Source: Chrysomallon squamiferum (taxonomy: Eukaryota; Mollusca; Gastropoda; Neomphalida; Peltospiridae). From it: a stretch of 62,500 bases of DNA. Under the pieces are notes generated by a model. The model was not told the origin of the DNA. It made no database searches and saw only the letters and a list, made by a program, of their open reading frames with translations. Shown here in pieces: positions 12,630-30,087 of this stretch. The translations under genes and the position numbers were made by a program. Where the stretch lies: contig CM022667.1 in the NCBI GenBank assembly GCA_012295275.1, forward strand, positions 9,850,038-9,912,537, written 5' to 3'. The stretch's first letter is position 1; each line of letters starts with the position of its first letter.

Positions 12630-13207
12630 ATGAAGTTTACAGTTTTTATTCTTCTTTTGTGTATTGCAAGTGTGTCAGCCCTCTACCGTGGACAGTCAGT
12701 AAGTAACAATTCATTTTGGTTTTATAAATAATAATCAGTAATAAACTCACTGTGCTTTCTCGCTGTCTGTCCATATTTTCATGTCTATTTGTATGAATGC
12801 TTATCTATCTATCTACCTATCTTTCTTTCTTTCTTTCTTTCTTTCTATCGGTAACCATTTATTTGCCTATTTTTCGATATAAAATATGTAATATGTATTG
12901 TGTGTGTGTGAATGTGGGTGGGTGTTTTGTGAAGGTATGAGTGTGTTTGTCTCTCTGTTATGATTAAATATTTTTCACAGTTTATGTGCCATAATTTAGA
13001 GACACACATACACACACTTTTGTAATCTTGTTATGTATTGAAATATTTTATTTATTTATTTATTATTATTTTTTTATTTTTTTTACTTAGTGCGCTCACA
13101 TGGGTCAGATGTGCTCTAACGGCATGAACGGTTTTGGAAGAATATGCTGTCCGAGTCTCGTCTGCTTGTATTCGTCATGTCGAAGGATTAATGTGCGATC
13201 GACGTAA
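12630..13207 (+). CDS. Small secreted six-cysteine (knottin-like) peptide precursor B
   Basis: Two coding exons, 12630-12698 (23 codons, donor TCA|GTAAGT) and 13091-13207 (38 codons plus stop, acceptor TTACTTAG|TGC), joined in phase 0; 61 residues. Exon 1 is a signal peptide, MKFTVFILLLCIASVSA, followed by six residues. Exon 2 begins on the first cysteine: C-x6-C-x10-CC-x4-C-x4-C (residues 24, 31, 42, 43, 48, 53), the inhibitor-cystine-knot order. It shares with peptide gene A the exon layout, loop 1 length (6), the adjacent cysteines, loop 4 length (4) and a Gly-Met element with later Arg in loop 2. The two are therefore probable paralogues in divergent orientation. The C-terminus is basic (CRRINVRST). 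AATAAA is at 13218. I do not recognise the family; immune, hormonal, inhibitor or venom-like roles are all possible. Confidence 0.83.
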
Positions 13208-13761
13208 AAACTTCAGTAATAAAAATATGTAATGAAAAGAAAGACAAGTTTGTTGTGTTCTGTTTATTTTATTTTATTCTGTTTGTAGTATTATTTCTAA
13301 CAGATAATGCAATACATCCACTAAATCTCGAAAAGACGACCCAAAGATAACAATTTATTATTGTGTCCACCATCATTCGTCTGCAATTTTGTTTTTGTAA
13401 TGACGTAAAAAGGGAATCCTCTGGGGCTCCCCTAGTATATTTCCATGAATGTATTTATTTAATCACCTCTGTATGAATATTTCCATATGTAAAGCTTTCT
13501 AAAGTTTACCGTCATTAGCAGAGAATTTGTATGACGTTTAACACTTTTTCTTTTCTTTTTTTTATTTTGTGGTGAATGTCGTAAATATAGTAATAGACCA
13601 CTTTACGATATAAACAAACGCATGGTCAAGCTAGTGACTGCATGATTTGTTTGTGTAGGATTAAGAAATCGAAATGTAGTAAATATTCGAAAATACAGTA
13701 TTTGTAAACAGTCTGTTTCTGTTTTCCTTTTCGGTAACACAATTGTTTATGATAATCAGAT
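13208..13761. other. Intergenic between peptide gene B and TTLL9
   Basis: No open frame or repeat of note. It presumably holds the TTLL9 promoter, but I cannot point to a core element. Confidence 0.5.
13218..13223 (+). other. Poly(A) signal of peptide gene B
   Basis: AATAAA 10 bases after the stop codon, with a further A-rich stretch behind it. Confidence 0.6.
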
Positions 13762-19942
<6,181 letters not shown>

Positions 19943-19964
19943 TTTGTTTCTTCTAGTTAAAATA

Positions 19965-20005
<41 letters not shown>

Positions 20006-20439
20006 TACACATATATACACACTCTCACACACATTCACAAGCTTACACAATCACACGCACACACAAACTTACACTAAACACTTACAATGATACAAATATG
20101 CATATACACAGACACAGACAAAAAAACATGCATTTTGAGGGGGCACTTTGATGCAAACATTTTATCAGATTCAGATCAGATGACAATATGAAATTAAATC
20201 AAGGCCTGCTGTTATTCCACAGTTAATCAAAAGGTATAATTTCTGTATTTGAGTAGATATCTCTATATCTACAAGTAAACTACACTGTATGTTTCATGTA
20301 ACTGATCTGTGAAGTCATTAATCCTTTAATAAGCCAGAAAGATCTCAAGAGCAGATAACTCATGTATTCCTCTCTTTTCAAGGGTATGATACAATATGCA
20401 GAACATTCAACAATTTTAGATTTTAAGTTCGTATTATTT
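19943..20439. other. TTLL9 3' flank
   Basis: (CA)n at 19966-20000, CA-rich to 20130, then unique A/T-rich sequence. No clear AATAAA close to the stop was seen. Confidence 0.5.
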
Positions 20440-21150
20440 CTTTTAGAACTTGTCATGAATTTCAACCGGTGAATTTCATGAAATGTCGTCATTTTTATTT
20501 AATGACTTAATAATTGGTGAATGTCATGAAGTGTTTACATTTTTATTTCATGACTTAATAACTGGTGAATGTCATGAAGTGTTGTCACTTTTATTTCATG
20601 ACTTAATAACTGGTGAATGTCATGAAGTGTTGTCAGTTTTGTTTCATGATGTAATAACTGGTGAAATTCATGAACATGCAGTTATTTTCAAATTTAATAA
20701 TGAAAGTGAATTTCGTAAATTAATGTCAATTTCACTTCTTGATTAAAAATGTGCGACTTTCTTGAGCATAAAGTTATTTTCAATTGTAATAACATTAACC
20801 TGATGAAATGTCAGTTTAAATCATGACTGGTGGTTTACTTCATGATTTTTGTGAAGTGGTGAATTTTATGAATATATATTGGTTCAATTATTAAAATTAA
20901 TATCTTAACTTAATTTTATGAAATGTGTTTTAGTTTGTGATTGGTGTGATTCATCACATTTGTTGTGATTTTTCTTTAGGACCTACAAATTGGAGAAATT
21001 CATGAAATATATTTTGAATTATTTTTCTTAACTAGAAAAATCAATTTCATGAAATGGCAATTGTACTTCATGACTGGTGTATTTCATGAAACATATTGTC
21101 CGATTTTCTTCATGATTTATAAACTGCTGAATTTTCATGAAATGTATGTT
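20440..21150. repeat. Degenerate 48-bp tandem repeat with TTCATGA(A) palindromes
   Basis: 20500-20690 holds consecutive 48-bp units (TAACTGGTGAATGTCATGAA, then GTGTTGTCA, then TTTTATTTCATGACTTAA). Farther out to 21150 the same words (TTCATGAAAT, TTCATGACTGG, GGTGAATTTCATGA) recur at irregular spacing, at least sixteen TCATGA cores in all. Because 48 is divisible by three, a frame on plus stays open with a 16-residue repeat, but the outer copies break it. Confidence 0.85.
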
Positions 21151-21243
21151 TAATTATGTTTTGATATATATATATGTATGTGTTTATATATATATATATA
21201 TTTTTTTTATCAGTATTTTTGAAATTAATTTTCATAACTAATA

Positions 21244-21248
<5 letters not shown>

Positions 21249-21333
<85 letters not shown>
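21249..21333. repeat. (GA)n microsatellite
   Basis: About 42 uninterrupted GA units. Confidence 0.98.
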
Positions 21334-21334
<1 letters not shown>

Positions 21335-22480
21335 ACATTTACATACATATTTCCATTTTCTCTCATCCTGTAATCCTTATAACAAATGTTCATTACAAGG
21401 AAGTTTACTTACATATTAGCCAGGATTTTTAACTTTTAAATTATTTTACTGTGATCTCACTTTGCTATTAACTTGTTGTGATATTTAACATTTTTGAAAC
21501 TGATTATTTATACAAATGACTATTTTTTAACGTGACTGTAATGATATATTAACAAAAAACAACAACCAATACATTAAAATTATGTTTTATTTTTTAAAGA
21601 TGGTTTATGTTTTGTTTTACTTTATTTTTGTTAAATATGTTTATGATACATGTGTATATAGGTGTGTGTGTGTGTGTTTCTGGATATATATATTAAGGTT
21701 TGCATGAATATTTCCAGAGTAGAGCAAAATGTGTTTGCACTTAATAAAAATGTCTGTATGGCCAAACATACATCATTACCATCACTTAGAAGACTGAGGA
21801 AAAACAAAAAGTGATTATTATTCCTTACAAATTAATATAGTCAAAAAGTAAATGCAAAGACGACTGAATATAGATCCTAAATATTATTAGCTTTGATGAT
21901 CTTGTTGAGGTAAACGTGAAATGTTTTTTGATCTGCAACAGTCACTGATGAACGTGTATGATAACAACAGCAACAACAACACTGACAGACATACACACAC
22001 ACACAGAGACACACAATTATACTTATCAGTGTTTAATTGTTCATGTATATTTGTATTTGTTTATTAAGTATGTATATTTGTATTTGTTTCTGCTATCGTA
22101 CATAAAATAATCATTAATAAAATAACAGTAAAATATATACTTTAAAAAAAAAGACGAAATTTTTAATTTATTTTTATTAAAATCTGGAACAGATACAACA
22201 GTAATAACCAAGGCTTCCTTAGACTTGGATAGTTCCAAGATAAAAGAAGTAATAATAATAATAATAATAACAACAACAACAACAGCAATAATAATAATAA
22301 ATACTTAAATAAATAAATAAGTAGTATGTTTCTAAGAAACAGGATATTACATCTCTCTCTTTTAGCTGATTGTTCTATTAACAAACTGAGGACAATATAT
22401 TGTTTTGAGTGAAAATCTACTTTATATAAATTTCTTGAACGTAATTGTAAATAAAGTAATTTAATCCCAAACCGGACTAA
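21334..22480. other. Intergenic before the array
   Basis: A/T-rich, with small (GT)n, (CA)n, (AAT)n and (AAC)n tracts. No gene seen. Confidence 0.5.
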
Positions 22481-22952
22481 AAACACAAAAGCAACAAATA
22501 AAACACACACAGACACATATATACCAAATAACATATCTATCATCTCTACAGAACATCAGGTGTCTCTTGATAAATCCATATTATTTTGTTATTCTATTTG
22601 TAATATTTTTAAAATTCTACTGTATAACTTTTTACTCAAAAGCCTCTACCATTTCTAAGAATTTTAATGTTTAATATGAATTACAAAAAGTTTTATTCAT
22701 CTTCTGACGGAAATATTTATTTTATTATTTATTTATTAATTTTAATTTACATTATTGTTTTAAATTTGTGATTGAATTTTTTTTTTTTTTTTTTTTCTTA
22801 AACTAAGGTTCGTACGTTTAATATTTTTTTTTTTTTTTTTTTTTTTTACAGTTATATCAGAAATAAAACAATTTTTTTTTTTTAGTTTGGTTTTTTTTTG
22901 GCTGTGTTTAACACTTTGGCATCTGGTAAAACTAATATGAATTTGATTTTTC

Positions 22953-22957
<5 letters not shown>

Positions 22958-23003
<46 letters not shown>
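22958..23003. repeat. (TTA)n in U1
   Basis: Fifteen or so TTA units replace the sequence where other units carry RMDN1-like exon 7. Confidence 0.9.
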
Positions 23004-23004
<1 letters not shown>

Positions 23005-23671
23005 TTTTCTTCACTATAAAAACAAATATAAGTTTGCATAATAACAGAATGTTGCATTATTTTAACCTGGTGTTATGCAAAAAAACATAAAAAAAAAAAA
23101 AAAAAAAAATAAAAATTCCCTTAAAAAACTGTTGCATGTTTCATGGAAGATGCTGAAAACTTGTAGAGTAATATTAAACTGAAAATTCTGTTACTATAGC
23201 TACACTGATTTGTTAACGTTACAAATGTTCATGTGGTTTGGTAACTGAATATTTATAGAACGTTAATATTCCTAATATTGTTTATATTGAACTCTTCATT
23301 TAAATAAATATTTTATGTCCGATTTAATTTAATATTGTTGTTTTAAGTTTAATTAAATATTCCATTTCTTTTTTATTTAGTTAATACTGTAGTTCTAAAT
23401 TTAATTAAATCTTACATTTTTATTTAGTTTAATATTATTAATATACATATGTTTTTTCGTTGTAAATTTAACTAAAGGTTACACATTAAAGATTTAAATT
23501 TAATTTTAATTTTAATTAAATATTTAATTTGTTCATGTTAATATTACGAGAGACCACTTTTACTATTCCTGAAACTGCAGTCATTATTAATGATGGTAAT
23601 AATGACAAGAACGATAACGATACATATATTAGTAAAGAAAACAAAGGTGTTGACAACAATAGATTCATGTG

Positions 23672-23714
<43 letters not shown>

Positions 23715-23912
23715 AAAAAAAGTTACCTAAGTCAACTTTTTTATTAATTTAATTGAACATCGTACATGTTTAATATAAAGGACGAACCTGAAAGTTTTTT
23801 TGTGCTGTTTCAAACAATTTGTGAGAAGAAGAAAGTTTTTCATATTCTGTTGACGCTTACCAAAGTTTTGTGCTGTTTCAGATAATTTGCTAGACGTCTT
23901 TCAAGTCCGGTT

Positions 23913-24018
23913 GAAGATAATCAAACAGTTTTCCTTTGAAGATAATCAAACAGTTTTCCTTTGAAGATAATCAAACAGTTTTCCTTTGAAGATAATCAAA
24001 CAGTTTTTCTTTGAAGAT
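23913..24018 (+). repeat. 26-bp tandem repeat, four units, private to U1
   Basis: Four head-to-tail copies of TGAAGATAATCAAACAGTTT plus TCCTTT. Other units have a single TTGAAGATGATCAAACAG at this place, so the expansion happened after the units separated. Confidence 0.92.
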
Positions 24019-24328
24019 CTTTGTTGTTTTACATGTTTGTTCACAGTTAGGAAATGTTCGGAATCAAAATCACTTTAGCACTAATTTCTGATTAAAAAAA
24101 AAAAAAAAAAAATAAAATAAAAATAAAAATTTATATTTGCCATGGAAATGAACACTTCATTGTTTTTACAGTCACCATCAGAAAACAAGAGCGAAGAGCG
24201 AATGAAATAACACTAATTTCTTCTTTTGCTTAACTCCAAGTATAAAATAAAATATTTTAAAACTTAGAAAATAAAAAATTAATGTATGAAATAAAATAAA
24301 ATATCGGTAAGAAAAAGTATCAACAAAG

Positions 24329-24366
<38 letters not shown>

Positions 24367-24401
24367 AAATAATAATAATAAATGAAAAGAAAAATTATAA
24401 A

Positions 24402-24584
24402 TTAGTTTCCATCGAATACTTCCAAAGCATTTCTCTCACATTTCCTCTTATTCAGAAAACAGAGCTGAAACCCGCTGTGGTTAGAGAAACCCGCATTTTC
24501 CTCAGTGGTTTGAAACAGAATTTTCTGCCCTTCATTTTCAGACCCGAAGTCCATCTTGATAGAAGCTGGCAAAACGACAGACAT
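24402..24584 (-). CDS. Uncharacterised 60-residue ORF, copy 1 of 5
   Basis: ATG at 24584, stop at 24402, single exon. It begins MSVVLPASIKMDF and contains SENEGQKILFQTTEEN and NKRKCERNALEVF. It is charged, with two cysteines, no signal peptide and no membrane segment. The frame is open in all five array copies. Upstream is a TATA box (24658-24665). Against copy 2 I count about twice as many amino-acid-changing as silent differences, and the flanks are about as conserved as the ORF, so selection on the protein is not demonstrated. I do not recognise the family. By symmetry with the RMDN1 flank, an ancestral copy should lie just left of this window, convergent with RMDN1. Confidence 0.4.
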   Translation of the reverse strand: MSVVLPASIKMDFGSENEGQKILFQTTEENAGFSNHSGFQLCFLNKRKCERNALEVFDGN

Positions 24585-24657
24585 GTTTATATCTTGACTT
24601 ACGTTGGTTAAAAAAGGCGTAGAGTTGTACAATACTAAAACGAACAAGTGACAGCCC

Positions 24658-24665
24658 TTATATAA
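24658..24665 (-). promoter_or_regulatory. TATA box of ORF copy 1
   Basis: TTATATAAGGGC on minus, 74 bases before the ATG. The element and its setting (ATTTTATAAATTTAG just upstream) are kept in every copy. Confidence 0.45.
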
Positions 24666-24852
24666 CTAAATTTATAAAATGTCTCGGAAAAAACCCAGTT
24701 CCTGGATCACCAGTGACATGTTCTGCGCATACATGAGAGAAAAGATCTGATTATTTGTACATCTGATGTCAGACTGAACAATTAAAATATAAACCCACAT
24801 TTTCATCTTTTAGTGTAAGTTACAAATCACTTCAGTAATGGTGGATTTAGAC

Positions 24853-25139
24853 CAGGGGCGGGCAAACAGGGGCCAGATTGATCTTGTAGGAAGAGCACGA
24901 GGGCCAGAATATGAAATTCACTTTTAACTGATGCGGGCACTTTTGATTCGATGAATTCCTACGAGACACCTTAAATTTTAAATTTGAGTACGATTTGAAT
25001 AAAAAAATATAGCTGTGTCAACTGACTTTATTTCATTGACTTTTAGTTTTCTGTCCGGGGGGCCGGGTATCAGTGTTAACTGTGAACAGTTTGGCTGGCA
25101 GACAATACACATTCGCGGGTCGGAGTTTGCCAGCCTTTG
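24853..25139. mobile_element. hAT-type MITE inserted in array unit U1
   Basis: A 287-bp insert. Its ends are imperfect terminal inverted repeats: CAGGGGCGGGCAAAC on the left and GTTTGCCAGCCTTTG on the right. It is flanked by a perfect 8-bp direct repeat ATTTAGAC (24845-24852 and 25140-25147), the target duplication length of hAT transposons. The sister units have the empty site (for example 29430-29450 and 33320-33345). There is no transposase frame, so it is non-autonomous. Confidence 0.93.
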
Positions 25140-25308
25140 ATTTAGACCGACTGATATTTCCAGTACGAAGACTTTTACAAATCACTTTCAATGTTTCGGG
25201 GTGTTTTTTTTATTGGTCTCTTTGTGTTTTTTTCCGTATGTTTTTTTATGTTTTTTTTATGTCCTCACTGAAATAATACTAACAGCAACAACAACAACAA
25301 CAACAACG

Positions 25309-25347
<39 letters not shown>

Positions 25348-25429
25348 TTTCTAAAGTTTGTTACTGCAAACTAACGTTATTCTCCTCATTGCTTTACATT
25401 TCTGTTATTTTTTGTATTGTATATTTTTA

Positions 25430-25632
25430 CTAAGACGAATGACTACGCATTTTCAGTGATCTTTTATCTCAACCTTGCCACAGACAGGATGAAACAGTCT
25501 CGGGTTAGCAGGCTGGAATGGGAAATTACACGAAGGATGGTTGACGTAGAACTGAACCTGCAATTTACTGACCCTCAGCCTAGCACTGTAACATCTGGAA
25601 TACAGCCAACTACTAAATCATCTGACCAATAC
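25430..25632 (-). mobile_element. SINE copy in U1
   Basis: On minus: a tRNA-like head (ACAGTGCTAGGCTGAGGGTC, GGTTCAGTTCTACG), then a core (TAATTTCCCATTCCAGCC, ATCCTGTCTGTGGCAAGG, AGATAAAAGATCACTG). The core matches the molluscan SINE at 56280-56615. The short open frame on plus across it is a shadow. Confidence 0.75.
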
Positions 25633-26288
25633 AAACTTTAAAAAAAAAAAAAAAAAAAAAAAAAGTATTCTTTCTTTAATAATAATAATTACTTCGTTTT
25701 TATTCTTCTCTTCTCTGTTTTCTTTCTTGCTTTAATGATTACATGTCTGCTGGTCTGCAATGATAAAGAGGCTGAAAGGTCAGCTGACCATTGACTACAG
25801 TCAGTATCCATGGATATTCTTTTCTTTGTGATAAAAATTCTTACCAAGCAACTGAAAATCACAGTTTGTCTCGCTTTTACATCATCAAAGGCAGTGTAAC
25901 AAACACATTTTTATAAAATCTGATTTACATGCCTTATGTCGTCATCAGTTTCTTGATCTGTTAATGAACAATGAAAGGATGGGCTTTGATGAAATGTCTC
26001 ATTTACAGAAATTAAAGACCAGAGAAATTAATCCCTAGTGAAAGATATTTTTTTTGTTCGATTCATAGTTAATTAATTATCTCTGCTTAACTCTCACCCC
26101 AAATACAAAAACCCCCCCAACAAATAATAAAAAAAAAAAAATATATATATTTAATATAAAGGTATATATATAAACACTGAAGCACACACAAACAATAACA
26201 AATAATAAACACAAAAATAAAACTTGAACACATATACAAACACACACACAGATACACATTTGCCAAATAACATTTATCATCTCTACAG

Positions 26289-26447
26289 AACATTAGGTGT
26301 CTCCTGATAAATCCATTTAATTTATTATTTTTGTAATACTTTTATAATTCTATTGTTTTACTTTTCATACAAAAAACATTTAATCTTTTTAAAACAAATT
26401 AATCTTTAATAAAAATTACAAAAGTTTTCTTCTTCAGTCAGAAATGT

Positions 26448-26486
<39 letters not shown>

Positions 26487-27150
26487 TATATATTATATTT
26501 ATTTATTTATTATATTTTGTACAGCTTGTGCTTGACCAAGATTCTTTCTGAATATAGAGTTCACTTTTTTAACAATTATTTTTTTTTTTTTTTGCTGTTA
26601 TATCAGAAGTAGAACAATTTATTTTAATTTGGTTTACTTTTGACCAGGATTTAACTCTCTGGCATCTCGTGAAACTAATATAAATTTGATTTTTCTTTTC
26701 TTCTTATTATGTTTTCTCAGTATAAAGCAAATATAAATTTGTATCATAAAAAAATAAGGCATTATTTTAATTTGTTCTTGTACAGAGTATGAAATGAAAC
26801 AAATTAAATTCTACCATATCTATTTAAATAATATTGTGATAAAATTAATATGATATAAAAGGGATTTTACTAATATCGCCCTCATAGGCTCTTTACTACT
26901 TTGAAAAAGCTGATGAAGATTATTATATATATTATTGAACTTAATAATTTTATTATTGTTCCGTTTTTTATTATTAACATCATCATCATCATTTTTATTA
27001 TTATTATTATTATTATTATAAAAGTTGTTAGTGTGTGTTACTATCATATAAATATATATAGACTATACTGTATGTTCTGAACTTTAAATCTAATTTTCTT
27101 CTCAGGAATATAGAGAAGCCATTGATTTGCTGAAGAAAACTGGACTTAAG
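26289..27150 (+). pseudogene. RMDN1: RMDN1-derived exon fragments in U2 (exons 3-start, 7, 9)
   Basis: TCTACAG|AACATTAGGTGTC at 26289 copies the start of RMDN1 exon 3. 26888-26918 copies exon 7 (ALYYFEKADE) with its ATAG acceptor kept, but the donor GT has become AT. 27106-27150 copies exon 9 (EYREAIDLLKKTGL), where the stop TAG has become AAG, so the frame runs on seven codons to TGA. The rest of exon 3, exons 4-6 and exon 8 are missing. Intron 6 is recognisable (ATTTTAATTTGTTCTTGTAC). This is the evidence that the array derives from RMDN1 in inverted orientation. Confidence 0.9.
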
Positions 27151-27820
27151 GATATGAAGAGTATCGTGTGAACACACACACACACAAACACACACAAAAT
27201 ATTTATTATTAATGCACATTAGAGCATACACAAATATGTGTTAATCTTCCTAATTTTACCAAATTTATTATCATTAGTATACTTACTTTTCCTTTCAAAT
27301 TAGTTTATAGGTACAAGAAACTCAGTTATTCCCTGAAACACCTGTTGCATATTTCATGGAAGATGCTTGAAATTTGCAGTAGTAATATTAACTTAGTAAC
27401 TGAAAATTCTGTTATAGTTACATTGAATTATTATTGTTATAAATTTTCATATCGTTTTATAACAGAATACTTTTAGAATCTTGACTTTCCCAACATTGTT
27501 TGTATTAAAATCTCGACAATGGTTTTCATATAATTATTACATATTAAATTTATTATTTAGTTAAATATTACATTTCTGATTTAATTTAATATTGTAATTT
27601 TAAATTTAATTAAATGTTACGTTTGTTTTATTTAGTTTAACATTATAGTTTTCAATTAAGCTAACTATTTTGTTTTTCATCTTAATATTCGGGGAAACCG
27701 TGGCAGGCTGAGCTATAGGGCAGGTTAGGCTACACAACAATTAACCGTTAAGAAATTATTTTCTTTCCGTTTTTTTTTTTTTTGGTCCACTTATTGTTTT
27801 TCATTCACCAGATGTACCGA

Positions 27821-27828
27821 TGACGTCA
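27821..27828. promoter_or_regulatory. CRE-like palindrome TGACGTCA in U2
   Basis: A perfect TGACGTCA inside a block conserved in U2-U5 (CCGATGACGTCATAGTGCTA). A TGAC(G)T half-site follows 37 bases later in U3-U5. I found no equivalent in U1 or beside RMDN1. Confidence 0.35.
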
Positions 27829-28977
27829 TAGTGCTACTTGGTACCCGCTGTTGTGATATGGGATTCTGAAAACACTTAGGAAATATGACAAAATCTGAAC
27901 GAGCTGGAAGCTGCTGGTCAGTAACGAACAGTTCTAAATAAAATCAGCGCACACAGTCTGGGTCAGGTCGGGCCGGGGTAGGTCGCGACACTCCCCAGTG
28001 CTGAGAACATAGCAAAAGAAGGGCTATGGAAGACAGGAGTCAACCTATATCTTGAAATTTGCTGAAGAGTTTGCTGCAGAGTAAACAATCGCTAGAATCG
28101 CATGCTCTGAAAGAGACTCTAACATTAATTTTTCCTTTTGTTTTCATTATATTATTTTAAGCTGTTGTTTTTTTAATTTGTATTAAACCGACCAATAGAA
28201 AAAGACACTGACGCAGTCACGCGCTGACAAACGTACAGACACCTCCTCTGTCACTATTACTGATACTGCAGTCATCATTAATGATGATAATAATGACAAG
28301 AACGATGTTGACAACAACAATAGATTCATACATATATATATATATATATATAAAACAAAAATATGAAAAAGAACGAAAGTTAATTTTTATATTAATTTAA
28401 TTGAATATCATACAGTGTTTAATTGACATAAATAAAGAACCTGAAAGCTTTGTGCTGTTTCAAGTAATTTGTAAACAAGTAAAACGTTTTTGACGTTCTT
28501 CTGAAGATAACCAAAGTTCCGTGCTTTTTCAAACAATTTGCGAGAAGAAGAAAGTTTTCCATGTTCTACTGAAGATAACCAAAGTTTTGTGCTGTTTCAA
28601 ATATTTCTTTAAGAAGATTTTGACTCCTGTTGAAGATGATCAAACAGTTTTCCTTTTCAGTCTTTTCTTCGTTTCACACAAACGCAAAAGTAAAAAACTA
28701 AATTCGTCTCTGAAATGTTCCCTTTATTGTTTTCATAGTCACCGTCAGAAAACAAGAGCGATGAGCGAATGAAATAACACTAATTTCTTCTTTTGTTTAA
28801 CTCCAAGTATAAAATAAAATATTTTAAAACTTAGAAAAAGAAACAATTAATGTATGAAATAAAATAAAATATCGGTAAGAAAAAGTATCAACAAAAGCTA
28901 ACAAACGAACCAAAATAGAAAAAAAAAAACCATAAAAAATAAAAAAAATAATAATAGAAAAACAGAAAAATTATAAA

Positions 28978-29160
28978 TTAGTTTCCAATGAATACTTCTA
29001 AAGCATTTCTCTCACATTTCCTCTTATTCACAAAACAGAGCTGAAACCCGCTGTGGTTAGACAAACCCGCATTTTCCTCTGTGGTTTGAAACAGAATTTT
29101 CTGCCCTTCATTTTCAGACCCGAAGTCCATCTTGAAAGAAGCTGGGAACACGATAGACAT
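28978..29160 (-). CDS. Uncharacterised 60-residue ORF, copy 2 of 5
   Basis: Same length and frame as copy 1, with MSIVFPASFKMDF at the start. It differs from copy 1 at about six residues, including the next-to-last three. TATA box at 29234-29241. An AATAAA lies on minus at 28728-28723, about 250 bases past the stop. In copy 1 this hexamer is changed. Confidence 0.42.
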   Translation of the reverse strand: MSIVFPASFKMDFGSENEGQKILFQTTEENAGLSNHSGFQLCFVNKRKCERNALEVFIGN

Positions 29161-29233
29161 GTTTATCTCTTAAATTACGTAAGTTAACAAAGGTGTAGAG
29201 TTGTACAATACTAAAACGAACAAGTGACAGCCC

Positions 29234-29241
29234 TTATATAA
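29234..29241 (-). promoter_or_regulatory. TATA box of ORF copy 2
   Basis: TTATATAAGGGCTGTCAC on minus, 74 bases before the ATG, as in copy 1. Confidence 0.45.
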
Positions 29242-29713
29242 CTAAATTTATAAAATGTGTCGGAAAGAAAACTTTTCCTGAATCACCACTGACAACAGCG
29301 TGATTTCTGAACATGTTCTGCGCATACATGACAGAAAAGATCTGATTGTTTGTACATCTGGTGTCGGACTGAACCGTTAAAATACACCCCCAGGTTTTCC
29401 CGTTTTTGTGTAAGTTAGAAATCTTTTCATGATGGTGGATTTAGATCTAATGAGATTTCTTAATACGAAGTCTTTTACTAATCTCTTTTTATGATTCTGG
29501 GTGTTGTTTTTGTTGATTTCTTCGTGGGGTTTTATTATTATTATTATTCTTTTTATTATTTAATTCTATTTTTTATTTATTTCTCAAAGTGTTAATAGTT
29601 ATTAGGCTGAATGAAATAGGAGTCTATTCGGTAAATTTCAAAACCATGAGGAGATCATTTCAAATGTCCACTTCCCTTAAATAAACAAATAAATAAGGAA
29701 ATAAATAAGGAAA

Positions 29714-29752
<39 letters not shown>

Positions 29753-30087
29753 AACAAAGAAAAATAAAAAGGTGATCAAAATATACACACACACGCACAC
29801 AGATGCACAAACAGAAAGAAGAATAAGACGATAGGTTATCTTTCAAAACTGCAAGAATACCAAAACAAAATTTAAGTTTGTTTCGCTTCTCATAAATTTG
29901 AAATTAACCTGTTATTTCTTCAACGTATGCCTTAAATTTCACTAATAATTAGAAGTACTGTATTTCTTAGGTTTCTGGTTGAAAGAAGCCTATTACAGAG
30001 AACTGCCTGATGTAACCTTAAGACAGAAATGATTCTATTGTTGGAATCAAAACATAAATTATTATCTGTTTATTCATTTTATAGTTT

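Larger units (their letters stand above)
22480..26030 (+). repeat. Array unit U1 (most diverged copy)
   Basis: It opens with RMDN1 intron 2/exon 3-like sequence (TCTACAG|AACATCAGG at 22551). It continues with intron 6-like and RMDN1 3'-flank sequence (GCATGTTTCATGGAAGATGC at about 23134) and the ~67-bp minisatellite. Next come the 60-codon ORF (24402-24584, minus), a hAT MITE (24853-25139) and a SINE on minus (25430-25632). The end is the shared block GACTACAGTCAGTATCCATG at about 25794. RMDN1-like exons 7 and 9 are deleted from this unit. Confidence 0.82.

Noticed and set aside
20483-20746. 87-codon frame with a 16-residue repeat (LFHDLITGECHEVLS)
   Set aside because: An open frame forced by a 48-bp tandem unit; outer copies of the same satellite are out of frame and interrupted. 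Kept as a repeat only.
25073-25276. 67-codon plus frame in U1
   Set aside because: It spans the hAT MITE end and flanking T-rich sequence; absent from other units.
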